From contig NZ_KQ950182.1 of the NCBI RefSeq assembly GCF_001517975.1, forward strand, positions 301,453-343,883: 42,431 nucleotides of DNA. Direction: 5' to 3'. Numbering within the stretch: position 1 is the stretch's first letter; each line of letters starts with the position of its first letter. The notes under the pieces are model-generated. The model had not been told where the DNA came from. It saw only the letters and a list, made by a program, of their open reading frames with translations, and did not search any database. Shown one piece after another: positions 1 to 7,345 of the stretch. The stretch is from Thermobifida cellulosilytica TB100. GTDB lineage: Bacteria; Actinomycetota; Actinomycetes; Streptosporangiales; Streptosporangiaceae. The position numbers and the translations under genes were made by a program.

Positions 1-218
1 CCCTGGTCGTGCTCCCCACGCACGTGGGGATGGTCCGCAGGACGGCGTCACCATCCTCGGCGACACCAGTGCTCCCCACGCACGTGGGGATGGTCCGTCG
101 CGTAGTAGGCCGCCACGCGCGCCCTGGTCGTGCTCCCCACGCACGTGGGGATGGTCCGCAGGACGGCGTCACCATCCTCGGCGACACCAGTGCTCCCCAC
201 GCACGTGGGGATGGTCCG
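1..218. repeat. Tandem duplication of two CRISPR repeat-spacer units
   Basis: Bases 1-97 are repeated at 122-218. The spacer at 37-68 is identical to the spacer at 158-189, and the 8 spacer bases before the first repeat (CCCTGGTC) match the end of the spacer at 97-129. The duplicated length is 121 bases, exactly two repeat-spacer units, as expected for recombination between repeats. Confidence 0.9.
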
Positions 219-1471
219 GGGCGGATGAGGGTCCGCCCTTTCGCGGACGAGTGCTCCCCACGCACGTGGGGATGGTCCGCCCTTGACCCCGACCCGGGTG
301 ATGCTCGCCCTGTGCTCCCCACGCACGTGGGGATGGTCCGCGGTTCCCCGTTCCCCGTTCCCCGCTCCTGTTGTGCTCCCCACGCACGTGGGGATGGTCC
401 GATCGGTGACGCCTGCCGGGTTGTGTGGAACACGTGCTCCCCACGCACGTGGGGATGGTCCTCCGCCCTTTCCCCGCCCGGTTGGGCGGATGAGGTGCTC
501 CCCACGCACGTGGGGATGGTCCGCTCGCCGCGCGCGTCCCCCGCCGTTAGAACCAGTGCTCCCCACGCACGTGGGGATGGTCCCTTGACGCGGGCCGCAC
601 CGCCGCGCAGGGTGCGGTGCTCCCCACGCACGTGGGGATGGTCCGACCAGGCAGGTACTGGGACCGGACTGGCGCGCGTGCTCCCCACGCACGTGGGGAT
701 GGTCCGGCGCGCCCGAGCGGCGCGCCTCCTTCGTGGTTGTGCTCCCCACGCACGTGGGGATGGTCCGGGGCTTGTAAACGTAGCAGCTACATTGCATTCG
801 TGCTCCCCACGCACGTGGGGATGGTCCGCTCGTGGACTGGGCGACCGGCGCGCCGGAGGAGTGCTCCCCACGCACGTGGGGATGGTCCGGGCCTGCGCCC
901 GGTGTGGAACCGGGTCGCCGCGTGCTCCCCACGCACGTGGGGATGGTCCGAAGTAAGAGGCTCAAGCTTGGCGGAAACCTGTGTGCTCCCCACGCACGTG
1001 GGGATGGTCCGGTCGCGGATAAGGTTCCCGGGCTGTCCGAGCTGTGCTCCCCACGCACGTGGGGATGGTCCGGACGGATCCTGACGAGAGAGCCCCGGCG
1101 TGAGCGTGCTCCCCACGCACGTGGGGATGGTCCGAGTGTTGATCGGTCCCACGACCCGGTCACGCAGTGCTCCCCACGCACGTGGGGATGGTCCGACGCC
1201 GTACAACCCGCTGTACGACCGGATGCAGTGCTCCCCACGCACGTGGGGATGGTCCGAAGCTCAAGACCTGCTGCATCTCCGCGAGGTCGTGCTCCCCACG
1301 CACGTGGGGATGGTCCGGGGCGGTCCCACGCGCTGGTCCCGGACCGGCCGTGCTCCCCACGCACGTGGGGATGGTCCGGCCGCGCGCCGCAAGATCCGGG
1401 CGTGGCAGGCGTGCTCCCCACGCACGTGGGGATGGTCCGTCGGAGACGGAGACCGCCGAACAGCTCGAGTT

Positions 1472-1620
1472 GTGCTCCCCAGGCACGTGGGGATGGTCCC
1501 TACTGGCGCACCGCACCGGGCTGAAACCCAACGTGCTCTCCGCGCACGCGGGGAGGTCCCGGCTCCACGAACCAGCCGTAGCCGCCCTTCTGGTGCTCTC
1601 CGCGTACGCGGGGTGTGGCT
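1472..1620 (+). repeat. Three degenerate trailer-end CRISPR repeats
   Basis: The repeat at 1472 has one change (CCCCAGG instead of CCCCACG). The repeats at 1533 and 1593 begin GTGCTCTCC, carry GCG/CGC or GCG/TACGCG in the stem instead of ACG/CGT, and lose the ATGGTCC end. Decay at the leader-distal end is normal for CRISPR arrays and sets the orientation of this one. Confidence 0.85.
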
Positions 1621-1653
1621 GTGGTCTGTTCTCGCCTGTGCGGTTGTCTGTGT

Positions 1654-1938
1654 TCAGGTGTGGGTGGGGTGGGTGATGGTGTTGCCGGAGAGTTTGAGCA
1701 TGGGCGGCAGGCCAGGGGAGTCGGTGTAGCCGGTCACGGTGTGCAGGTTGTCCCCGAACCGCACCCGGGCGCCCACCGGGTAGGCCTTGCGCAGGGCGTC
1801 TTCCTCGCGGGTGCGGGCGATGGCGGCCAGGGTCTGGGCCAGGGCGCGGATCTGGGCGGGGGACAGTTCGGTCTTTCCTCGCCAGGCCCGGTTTTCGCTG
1901 ATGCGGTAGATGCGCGCCTGTTCGGACCGGCCGCTCAC
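1654..1938 (-). CDS. Small hypothetical protein with an SH3-like barrel segment
   Basis: This is a 94-residue protein with a GTG start that overlaps the stop of the upstream gene as GTGA, preceded by a strong GGGGAGGAGG ribosome site. The first 45 residues are charged and probably helical. Residues about 51-83 (from YPVGARVRFGDN on, with VTGY and MLKLSG) alternate hydrophobic and polar residues with Gly turns, like a small beta-barrel. It is the last gene of a three-gene leftward operon and ends 34 bases right of the CRISPR trailer. I do not recognise the family and give no function. Confidence 0.65.
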   Translation of the reverse strand: MSGRSEQARIYRISENRAWRGKTELSPAQIRALAQTLAAIARTREEDALRKAYPVGARVRFGDNLHTVTGYTDSPGLPPMLKLSGNTITHPTHT

Positions 1939-2177
1939 GGGGCCTCCTCCCCGGCATCGCCCTTGGGGTTGTCGTTGGTGTTGTCGTTGTGGCCGAGTAG
2001 TCCGGGGGCGGCGTAGATCCAGCGGTCTTCGGTCTGCTGCTGGTAGAGGCCGGGGGCTCCGCAGTGGGTGAGGAGCAGGAAGCGCTCATCGCCGTGGTGC
2101 TGGGCGAGGGTATCCAGGTGGGTGCGGCCGTCGGCCAGCAGCGCGACCTGGTCGGCAGTGAGGGTGTAGTCGGCCAT
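1935..2177 (-). CDS. Small hypothetical protein, middle gene of operon
   Basis: This is an 80-residue protein starting at ATG 2177-2175, where the upstream stop and this start overlap as TGATG. The N-terminal half (ADYTLTADQVALLADGRTHL) reads as a helical segment. A central part has FLLLTHCG and DRWIYAAPG, and the tail is rich in Asn, Asp and Gly. No catalytic motif or known domain is visible. The one-base overlaps on both sides imply translational coupling with its neighbours, so the three products may work together. Confidence 0.6.
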   Translation of the reverse strand: MADYTLTADQVALLADGRTHLDTLAQHHGDERFLLLTHCGAPGLYQQQTEDRWIYAAPGLLGHNDNTNDNPKGDAGEEAP

Positions 2178-2713
2178 CACCACCCGCCCCCGTTCCACCG
2201 GGCCTGAGGACGGCCGGTGTGCTGCCCCGCCGCACGGCCGCCCTCCAGAAGGTCTCCTCGCGGGTGCGGCTGCGGTGCCGCGGGGCGGGCTGCGGTGTCG
2301 TGGTCGGCGTGACGGCTGCTGTTTCGGCTGTTCCCGTAACCGTGGCCGTGGGGGAGGAAGTGCTGGCCGTAGTAGCCGCGCACGGGGTGGGGGTGTTCGT
2401 AGGTGGCCAGGATGTGGTCGAGCAGGTCCACGTCGTCCACCGCCACCGTGCTTCCGGTGACCCGGTTGCGCGCCACATACGGGCAAGGCACCCCGTGGGT
2501 GTAGGTGACCTCCCACAGGGCCGAGTGGCGACGGGCGCAGGCGGCGAACCCGGTGTAGCTCGGGATGCGCGGGGGCAGGGTCCGCGCCTGCCGAGGCGGC
2601 GGTGCGGCGTGCCGCGGCCGGTGCACCACGGGCCGCCTGCGGAGTGCGGGGGAGTCGGGCACGGGGCGGAAGGCCGCCAGCAGTAATAGGCGGAACAGAA
2701 CCAGAAGGCGCAT
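2177..2713 (-). CDS. Hypothetical protein, first gene of the three-gene operon
   Basis: The protein has 178 residues, an ATG start and a GGAGGAGG ribosome site 8 bases upstream. The first 16 residues (MRLLVLFRLLLLAAFR) are hydrophobic with Arg and could be a signal or membrane segment. The following 35 residues are Pro/Arg-rich. The best ordered part is about residues 50-120, containing SYTGFAACARRHSALWEVTY, CPYVARNRVTG and VDLLDHILATYEH. The tail is His- and Pro-rich low complexity. The family is not recognised. Its transcription runs left, away from the XRE gene, so the AT-rich region at 2714-2930 may hold divergent promoters. Confidence 0.55.
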   Translation of the reverse strand: MRLLVLFRLLLLAAFRPVPDSPALRRRPVVHRPRHAAPPPRQARTLPPRIPSYTGFAACARRHSALWEVTYTHGVPCPYVARNRVTGSTVAVDDVDLLDHILATYEHPHPVRGYYGQHFLPHGHGYGNSRNSSRHADHDTAARPAAPQPHPRGDLLEGGRAAGQHTGRPQARWNGGGW

Positions 2714-2930
2714 GCTGCTCCTCCTCCACTAGCGCCCCCTTGAGCAGGGGACGGCTTGATCAGGCAGTCTCATGGTCACGTACTGCCATCAAAAATGCAA
2801 GACTAATTTTTTAACTAGTTATCCAATTCTTGAAGAAGAACCTAAGCATCGATTGGTAATGCGCCAAATGAAGGAAAAACCGGACACCCTCGTAAGATCG
2901 CCTCAGCCCGACACGGGAGGTGATGACCCG
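2714..2930. other. AT-rich divergent intergenic patch
   Basis: The stretch from about 2780 to 2880 contains AAAAATG, AATTTTTTAACTAG and repeated AA/TT runs, strikingly AT-rich against the surrounding DNA. It lies between the leftward hypothetical operon and the rightward XRE gene and probably holds their promoters. The XRE reading frame stays open upstream to 2772, but the strong GGAGGT site at 2916-2921 favours the GTG start at 2931, leaving this patch non-coding. Confidence 0.6.
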
Positions 2931-3767
2931 GTGGCAGTGTCGCCCACGCTCAGCAAGCGCCGCCTGTCCAAACGCCTCCGAGAGCTCCGCGAGGCCAAAA
3001 GGATGACTGCCGACGCGGTGGTAGAACGAGCCCACGCTTTGGGAGGCACCCGCTGGTCAGCCTCCAAAATCACCCGACTGGAACGGGACGAGTGGCTGCG
3101 TCCGCGCGTGGAAGACGTAGAACTTCTACTTGACGTCTACGACGTCACTGACCTCGCCGAGCGTGCCGAACTCGTGCGCCTGGCCCGCGAGGCACGGCAG
3201 CGAGGCTGGTGGGCAGCCTACGACGACGTACTCGGCAGGGGAGCACTCACCGGGCTGGAACCAGGCGCGTCCCGGATTCGCACAGTGGAGCTGACCGTCA
3301 TCCCCGGACTGCTCCAGACCCCCGACTACGCCCGCGCGGTCATCCAGGCCGGTGGAATCCACGACGACGCAGAAGTGAACCGCCGAGTGGAGGCCCGGAT
3401 GCTGCGCCAGCGCATCCTGGCCGGGCCGGACACGCCCCAGTTGTGGGCGATCATCGACGTGGCCGCGCTCCGCAAAGCCGACACCGCCCAGTTACGGCAT
3501 CTGATCGACGTGCAACGCCGAGACCTGCGCGTACGCGTGCTGCCCGACGAAGTCGGACCGCACGCCGCCGTCAGCGGAGGCTTCACCCTGCTGGACTTCG
3601 ACGGAGACTCCACGGTCGTCTACACGGAGAACCCCGTGACACAAGCACTCACGGACGATCCCGACCGGGTACGCGAATGGGAACTGGTGTACCAGTATGT
3701 CAGCGCGTCCGCATTGTCCGTCGAGGAGTCACGGACGCTGATCCAGGACCTGATCGACCGCCAGTGA
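2931..3767 (+). CDS. XRE-family regulator with DUF5753-type C-terminal domain
   Basis: The 278-residue protein has an N-terminal helix-turn-helix (about residues 8-65: SKRLRELREAKRMTADAVV, then WSASKITRLERDEW) and a long C-terminal domain with the typical ELTVIPGLLQTPDYARAVI motif and WELVYQ near the end. This is the common actinobacterial XRE/DUF5753 architecture. The GTG start is chosen because GGAGGT lies 9 bases upstream; the open frame extends further left through an AT-rich patch. A DUF397 gene follows 10 bases downstream, the usual partner, and such pairs are thought to act as regulator and co-factor in development or as toxin-antitoxin-like units. Confidence 0.93.
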   Translation: MAVSPTLSKRRLSKRLRELREAKRMTADAVVERAHALGGTRWSASKITRLERDEWLRPRVEDVELLLDVYDVTDLAERAELVRLAREARQRGWWAAYDDVLGRGALTGLEPGASRIRTVELTVIPGLLQTPDYARAVIQAGGIHDDAEVNRRVEARMLRQRILAGPDTPQLWAIIDVAALRKADTAQLRHLIDVQRRDLRVRVLPDEVGPHAAVSGGFTLLDFDGDSTVVYTENPVTQALTDDPDRVREWELVYQYVSASALSVEESRTLIQDLIDRQ

Positions 3768-3777
3768 AAGGGCCGCC

Positions 3778-3987
3778 ATGCCCCTCAAGTCTGACTCTCG
3801 GCCACTGCGCTTCCGAAAGTCCTCGTACTCCGGGGCGAGGACGGAAAACTGTGTCGAGGTCGCCGACATCCCCGGGAAGCCCGCTGCTGCGGTGCGTGAC
3901 TCCCAGAACCCCCACCTGGGCCACCTGGTCATCCCCGGCCGGGAATGGGCCGCGTTCCTGGACGCGGTACGCACCAACGCCCTGTAA
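3778..3987 (+). CDS. DUF397 domain protein
   Basis: This 69-residue protein matches DUF397 from end to end: FRKSSYSGARTENCVEVAD near the N-terminus, a central VRDSQNP, and LVIPGREWAAFLDAV at the C-terminus. Family members are small and almost always sit beside an XRE/DUF5753 regulator, as here, with a 10-base gap and an AAAGGGCC ribosome site. The pair is likely co-transcribed and ends at the hairpin at 4003-4034. The biochemical role is not known from the sequence. Confidence 0.95.
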   Translation: MPLKSDSRPLRFRKSSYSGARTENCVEVADIPGKPAAAVRDSQNPHLGHLVIPGREWAAFLDAVRTNAL

Positions 3988-4002
3988 GCCACAGGATCAC
4001 AA

Positions 4003-4034
4003 GCGAGGCCCCCGGGATTGAGCCGGGGCCTCGC
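4003..4034 (+). terminator. Hairpin terminator after the XRE/DUF397 pair
   Basis: A perfect 10-bp stem, GCGAGGCCCC and GGGGCCTCGC, encloses a 12-base loop 15 bases after the DUF397 stop. There is no T-run, which is common in high-GC actinomycetes. Confidence 0.75.
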
Positions 4035-4058
4035 CCATACACCCGCTATCCACCTCTC

Positions 4059-4086
4059 GGACCATCCCCGCGTGCGCGGGGAGCAC
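4059..4086 (-). repeat. Orphan CRISPR repeat, inverted relative to the array
   Basis: Read on the minus strand this is a complete 28-base repeat beginning GTGCTCCCC and ending ATGGTCC, with G as the 29th base. It differs from the array repeat only in the stem: CCCCGCG/CGCGGGG here, CCCCACG/CGTGGGG there, so both arms changed and pairing is kept. No second repeat lies 60-62 bases away on either side. Confidence 0.85.
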
Positions 4087-4651
4087 CCTTGGCGACCTGG
4101 GACTTTACCAGCGGCCCGGGCGGTTTTCCTTCACTCGGGAAAACCTGTGGAAGCACTTCCAGCCGTCGGGAAACGCCCTCGCAGTCCCGCGCTCCCGGCT
4201 TGACCGCTCGTGTCCTGCCCGCTGCCCGAGATACCTGCTGGACCGCGGAACCGACCGGAAGCCCTCCTGCCGCCGGACTCCACGGACGACCACCCGCACG
4301 GCCTTGACGATCATGGCCCCAGGGACAGGACAAACGCTTGCTCTGCCCCCAGGGTCATGGAAGACGGCGACGCGGTGCCGCAACCTCACGGCCCGGCCAG
4401 GGCTGGTGGAGGCACTTCACCGTCCCTCTGCTCCTGCCGCGCCTCGCGGCCGAAGCAGGCGGGGCTGTCGGGGCAGCCCCCGCCCGTGCGGCCGTCTCAG
4501 GCCGCTGTCGCGGGCGGCCCGTCTCTTCCCGACCGTTTCGTCGGAACGGGCGGCGCTCCCGGCAAGATCGTCGTCCGGCTCCGTTTCCCCAGGTGTGTGG
4601 CGGTTACCGGGTCACGCATGGAGGGCACACCGGGGGAAGGGGGAGGGCGTG
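4087..4651. other. Intergenic region with no recognisable gene
   Basis: About 560 bases between the orphan CRISPR repeat and the phosphatase gene. The reading frame of the phosphatase is open leftward to 4304, but that part (Pro/Arg/Ser-rich, no family similarity) and the GGGGGAGGG ribosome site at 4640-4647 argue against coding. I see no further CRISPR repeat, RNA gene or clear promoter. Confidence 0.5.
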
Positions 4652-5848
4652 ATGCGGAGCTCCGGTGCTGACGAAGCCGTGGACCTGGAACCGGCCGTCC
4701 CTCCGGTGGAGCGGCGGTCCCGTTCCTTCGCCGCCTTCGTGTTCTGGGCGGCCTGGCTGGTCTCGCTTCTGCTCGCCGGTGCCTTCCTCGTGGGTCCGCT
4801 GCCGCGCCTGGTCCCGTTCCTCGTCTTCCTGCCCGCGATCGTGGCGGGTGTGGGGACGGTCAGACAGACCGTGGCCATCTCGGTGTGGGTGCTGCTCGTG
4901 GCGGGCACGGCCTTCACCTACCACGGCGGGATCGCCGGGTTCGACTTCTACTCGCTCGTGGTCACCGCGGGGTTCGGCGCGCTCAGCATCGCCGCCTGCT
5001 GGTACCGGAACCGCCACCAGCAGGAGGCGTACCGGCTGCACTTCCGCGAGGAGGAGGTGCGCCGCCTGCGGTCGACCGCCGCCGAACTGCAACGGCTCAT
5101 CCTCCGCTCCCTGCCCGCGCGGATCGACGGCCTGGTCGTGGACGGCCGCTACCGGCCGGTCGAGGGGGACCGGATGGTCGGCGGCGACATCTACGAGGTG
5201 GTGCGCTCCCCGCACGGGCTGCGGGTGCTGGTCGCCGACGTCCAGGGCAAGGGCCTGCCCGCCGTCGGCGCCGCGTTCTCCGTCCTCGGGGCCTTCCGCA
5301 GCGTCGCCTACCGCAAGGCGGACCTGCTGGAACTGGTGGACGCCATGGACGACGCGGTCATCCAGTACAACTCCTACGCCCGGGAGGTCGAGGAGCCGGA
5401 GCGGTTCGTCACCGCGGTCATCCTCCACATCGACCGGAACTACCGGGTGCACGTCGTCAACTGCGGGCACGTGCGGCCCCGCCTGGTGGGGCCCGGCCAC
5501 AGCGGGCCGGTCACCAGGGCCGACCCGGGCGCGCCGCTGGGCCTCGCCTCCCTCGTCCCCGAGCCCCGCACCGTCGAGGAGTTCGACCTGCCCCCGGACA
5601 CGGCCCTGCTGCTGTGCACCGACGGCGTCACCGAGGCGCGCAACCGCGACGGGGAGTTCTACCCGCTGTCCCAGCGGCTGCGCGCCTGGCAGGACGTCCC
5701 GCCGGAGCGGATCATCGAGACGCTCGCCGCCGATCTCAGCGACTTCACCGGAGGGGACTACCGCGACGACGTCACCGCGCTGACCCTGTACCGGGCCCGG
5801 GAGACGGGGGCGTCCGCCGCGGCGGAGCCGGAGCGGGCCGTCGGCTGA
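4652..5848 (+). CDS. Membrane-bound SpoIIE/PP2C-type serine phosphatase
   Basis: The 398-residue protein has a short acidic N-terminus, about four hydrophobic segments between residues 25 and 115 (AAFVFWAAWLVSLLLAGAFL and others), a charged helical linker (REEEVRRLRSTAAELQRLI), and a SpoIIE-type PP2C domain from about residue 155. The metal motifs are visible: GGDIYEV, VADVQGKGLPA, LLLCTDGVTEARN and the closing GGDYRDDVTALTL. Such proteins dephosphorylate anti-sigma-factor antagonists in streptomycetes and relatives. The start is ATG 4652, with GTG 4649 as an alternative; both follow a GGGGGAGGG site. No partner kinase or antagonist gene is adjacent, so the target is unknown. Confidence 0.93.
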   Translation: MRSSGADEAVDLEPAVPPVERRSRSFAAFVFWAAWLVSLLLAGAFLVGPLPRLVPFLVFLPAIVAGVGTVRQTVAISVWVLLVAGTAFTYHGGIAGFDFYSLVVTAGFGALSIAACWYRNRHQQEAYRLHFREEEVRRLRSTAAELQRLILRSLPARIDGLVVDGRYRPVEGDRMVGGDIYEVVRSPHGLRVLVADVQGKGLPAVGAAFSVLGAFRSVAYRKADLLELVDAMDDAVIQYNSYAREVEEPERFVTAVILHIDRNYRVHVVNCGHVRPRLVGPGHSGPVTRADPGAPLGLASLVPEPRTVEEFDLPPDTALLLCTDGVTEARNRDGEFYPLSQRLRAWQDVPPERIIETLAADLSDFTGGDYRDDVTALTLYRARETGASAAAEPERAVG

Positions 5849-5878
5849 GCCTGTCGGCCCGCTCCGTCCCGTGCCGGG

Positions 5879-6511
5879 TCAGCGGGGCGCGGGCGTCTCC
5901 TGCGGCGTCGTGTCCGCCGGCTCCTCCGCCCTCTCGGGGTAGGCGCAGGTCAGGTCGATCTCCTCGGTGGGTCCCACCTTGGAGGTGGCGGTGGTGCAGG
6001 ACCGGCCGTGGGCGTCGGTGAACACCACCAGTTGGATCCGGTCGTCGTCGGAGTCCGGGTCGGGGTCGGGGGGCGACTCGCGCACCGACGGTCCGGGGCG
6101 GCGCTCCGGCGGCGGGTAGTCGCAGTCGATGCTGCTCTCGTCGACCGCCCCGCTGCCCACGGTGGTGGCGACGAGGGTGCAGGCGCGGCCGTGCGCGTCG
6201 GTGAGGGTGATCAGCTCGGTCCAGCCCCACCTCCTGTCCGGTTCGGGGTCGGGGAACGCCTGTCGCTCCTCGCGGACGGGTGTCTTCCCCTCCGGGGGGA
6301 ACTCGCAGTCGATGCTGCTCTCGGTCTCGTCGCCGCTGGCGATGTACTCGGATCCGTAGGCGGCGATGACCACCAGCGCCGTGCAGGCCGCGCCGTGGGC
6401 GTTGGTGAAGCTCACCAGGTCGACGGTCTCCGCCGAATTGACGCAGGAGGTCGCGGTGAGGAGAACTGCGGAAACGGAAAGAACCGAGATTCCTCGGGCG
6501 CCTGCTCGCAT
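5879..6511 (-). CDS. Secreted lipoprotein with three internal Cys-pair repeats
   Basis: The 210-residue protein has a signal peptide with a probable lipobox ending TATSC (Cys23). The mature part holds three repeats of about 40-50 residues. Each runs (L)xxFTDAHGRxCT, then a variable stretch, then SSIDCxYPP: FTNAHGAACT...SSIDCEFPP, LTDAHGRACT...SSIDCDYPP and FTDAHGRSCT...IDLTCAYPE. Each repeat has exactly two Cys, suggesting one disulfide per unit. Linkers are acidic and Pro-rich (PDPDPDSDDD). I do not recognise the repeat as a named domain. It is convergent with the phosphatase gene, 30 bases away. The ATG start has GGGAG 7 bases upstream. Confidence 0.85.
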   Translation of the reverse strand: MRAGARGISVLSVSAVLLTATSCVNSAETVDLVSFTNAHGAACTALVVIAAYGSEYIASGDETESSIDCEFPPEGKTPVREERQAFPDPEPDRRWGWTELITLTDAHGRACTLVATTVGSGAVDESSIDCDYPPPERRPGPSVRESPPDPDPDSDDDRIQLVVFTDAHGRSCTTATSKVGPTEEIDLTCAYPERAEEPADTTPQETPAPR

Positions 6512-6620
6512 TTTCTGCTCCCGGGTCGTGGTTGTCTTTTCGACGTTTCCGGTCAGGGGTGAGTTCCGGTGTTCTCCTGCGGATTCCGGGGATTTCCGGA
6601 GCCGGAACCGCGGTGGCGGG

Positions 6621-7211
6621 TCAGTCCAGGTAGACCTCGATTCCGTAGATGAGGAGGGCGAGCAGGAGCACCGCGAGGAGGCCGGAGGCGGCCTGGGCGG
6701 CCACCCGCAGCAGCACGCGGTCGCGGCCGAGGGGCCTGCGCTCCGGTTCGGGGGCCTCCTCCCGGGTTTCTGCGGCCCGCGTGCCGTGCCCGGTCATGAT
6801 CCTCTCGGAGAAGGCGCGCAGCCCGTCCAGGGCGGCCCGCCCCTCGGCGCTGGCCAGCCAGCCGAGCGCGTCGAAGTCGCGGTCTGCGCTGGCCAGTTGC
6901 TGTCTGCGGGCCTCCAGTTGGATCTCCAGGGCGCGGATGTCCTCCTGGAGGTCCGCCTTCTCCCGGCGCAGCCGTGCCGCCTCGCGCCGGGAGTCCGCCA
7001 GGGCGTCGTTGGCGTCCTCCAGGCGGCGCTGCAGGAGGCGGTCCTCCCGGGTGCTGAGCATCTCGACGCCGAGGTGGAGGGCGAAGACCAGCGCGCCGCA
7101 GGCGATCATCAGGCTGCGCTGGTACCAGGCGGACCCGCCGAGGGTGCCGACGAAATCACCGGAAAGGCCGAGGACCGCGACCGTGGCCAGCAGGGCCGTG
7201 CGAATTCCCAC
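6621..7211 (-). CDS. Coiled-coil protein with terminal membrane segments
   Basis: The 196-residue protein begins with two hydrophobic segments (ALLATVAVLGLSG; LMIACGALVFALHLGV), continues with a long heptad-like coiled coil at about residues 50-115 (RRLEDANDALADSRREAARL), and ends with one membrane segment (GLLAVLLLALLIYGIEVYL). Both ends are therefore membrane-anchored with a coiled coil between them. No enzyme motif is visible. The GTG start at 7211 has a weak ribosome site. An AGGAG lies upstream, 7 bases from an in-frame ATC at 7235, so a longer form is possible. Function is unknown. Confidence 0.75.
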   Translation of the reverse strand: MGIRTALLATVAVLGLSGDFVGTLGGSAWYQRSLMIACGALVFALHLGVEMLSTREDRLLQRRLEDANDALADSRREAARLRREKADLQEDIRALEIQLEARRQQLASADRDFDALGWLASAEGRAALDGLRAFSERIMTGHGTRAAETREEAPEPERRPLGRDRVLLRVAAQAASGLLAVLLLALLIYGIEVYLD

Positions 7212-7345
7212 GCGGAATCGGACGAGGAAACGGATGGCTCACTCCTGCTTTTCCGCCGAGTTGCACTCGTCCGATTCTGGCATCGAATTCATCCGGGGCC
7301 AAGGGCGTTTTTCGGAATTCCGGGTGAAGGGTTCCGGAGGCCGGG

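Larger units (their letters stand above)
1..1620 (+). CRISPR. Type I-E-like CRISPR array, leader end outside the window
   Basis: There are 27 repeats starting at 9, 69, 130, 190, 251 and then about every 61 bases to 1593. Twenty-four share one 28-base unit that begins GTGCTCCCC and ends ATGGTCC, with a 7-bp stem CCCCACG/CGTGGGG around a short loop; a 29th base is usually G. Spacers are 32-34 bases and nearly all unique. The GTGCTCCCC...GG form reads in the same direction as E. coli type I-E repeats, whose leader lies 5-prime, so the leader should be left of base 1. The decaying repeats at 1472-1620 agree with a trailer at the right. No cas gene is present in the window, so the type is inferred from repeat form only. 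Confidence 0.97.

Noticed and set aside
9-1524. Several open frames on both strands across the CRISPR array, encoding repeated PTHVGMV or PHARGDGP units
   Set aside because: They arise from translating the CRISPR repeat in successive frames; no ribosome sites or domains are present.
4604-5500. A minus-strand frame opposite the phosphatase
   Set aside because: The plus strand carries intact PP2C motifs; the antisense product is His, Gly and Pro-rich without a domain.
6594-6607. TTCCGG-AG-CCGGAA as another xylan-regulon operator
   Set aside because: Half-site order is reversed relative to CCGGAA-N2-TTCCGG, and it lies next to a lipoprotein gene with no sugar link.
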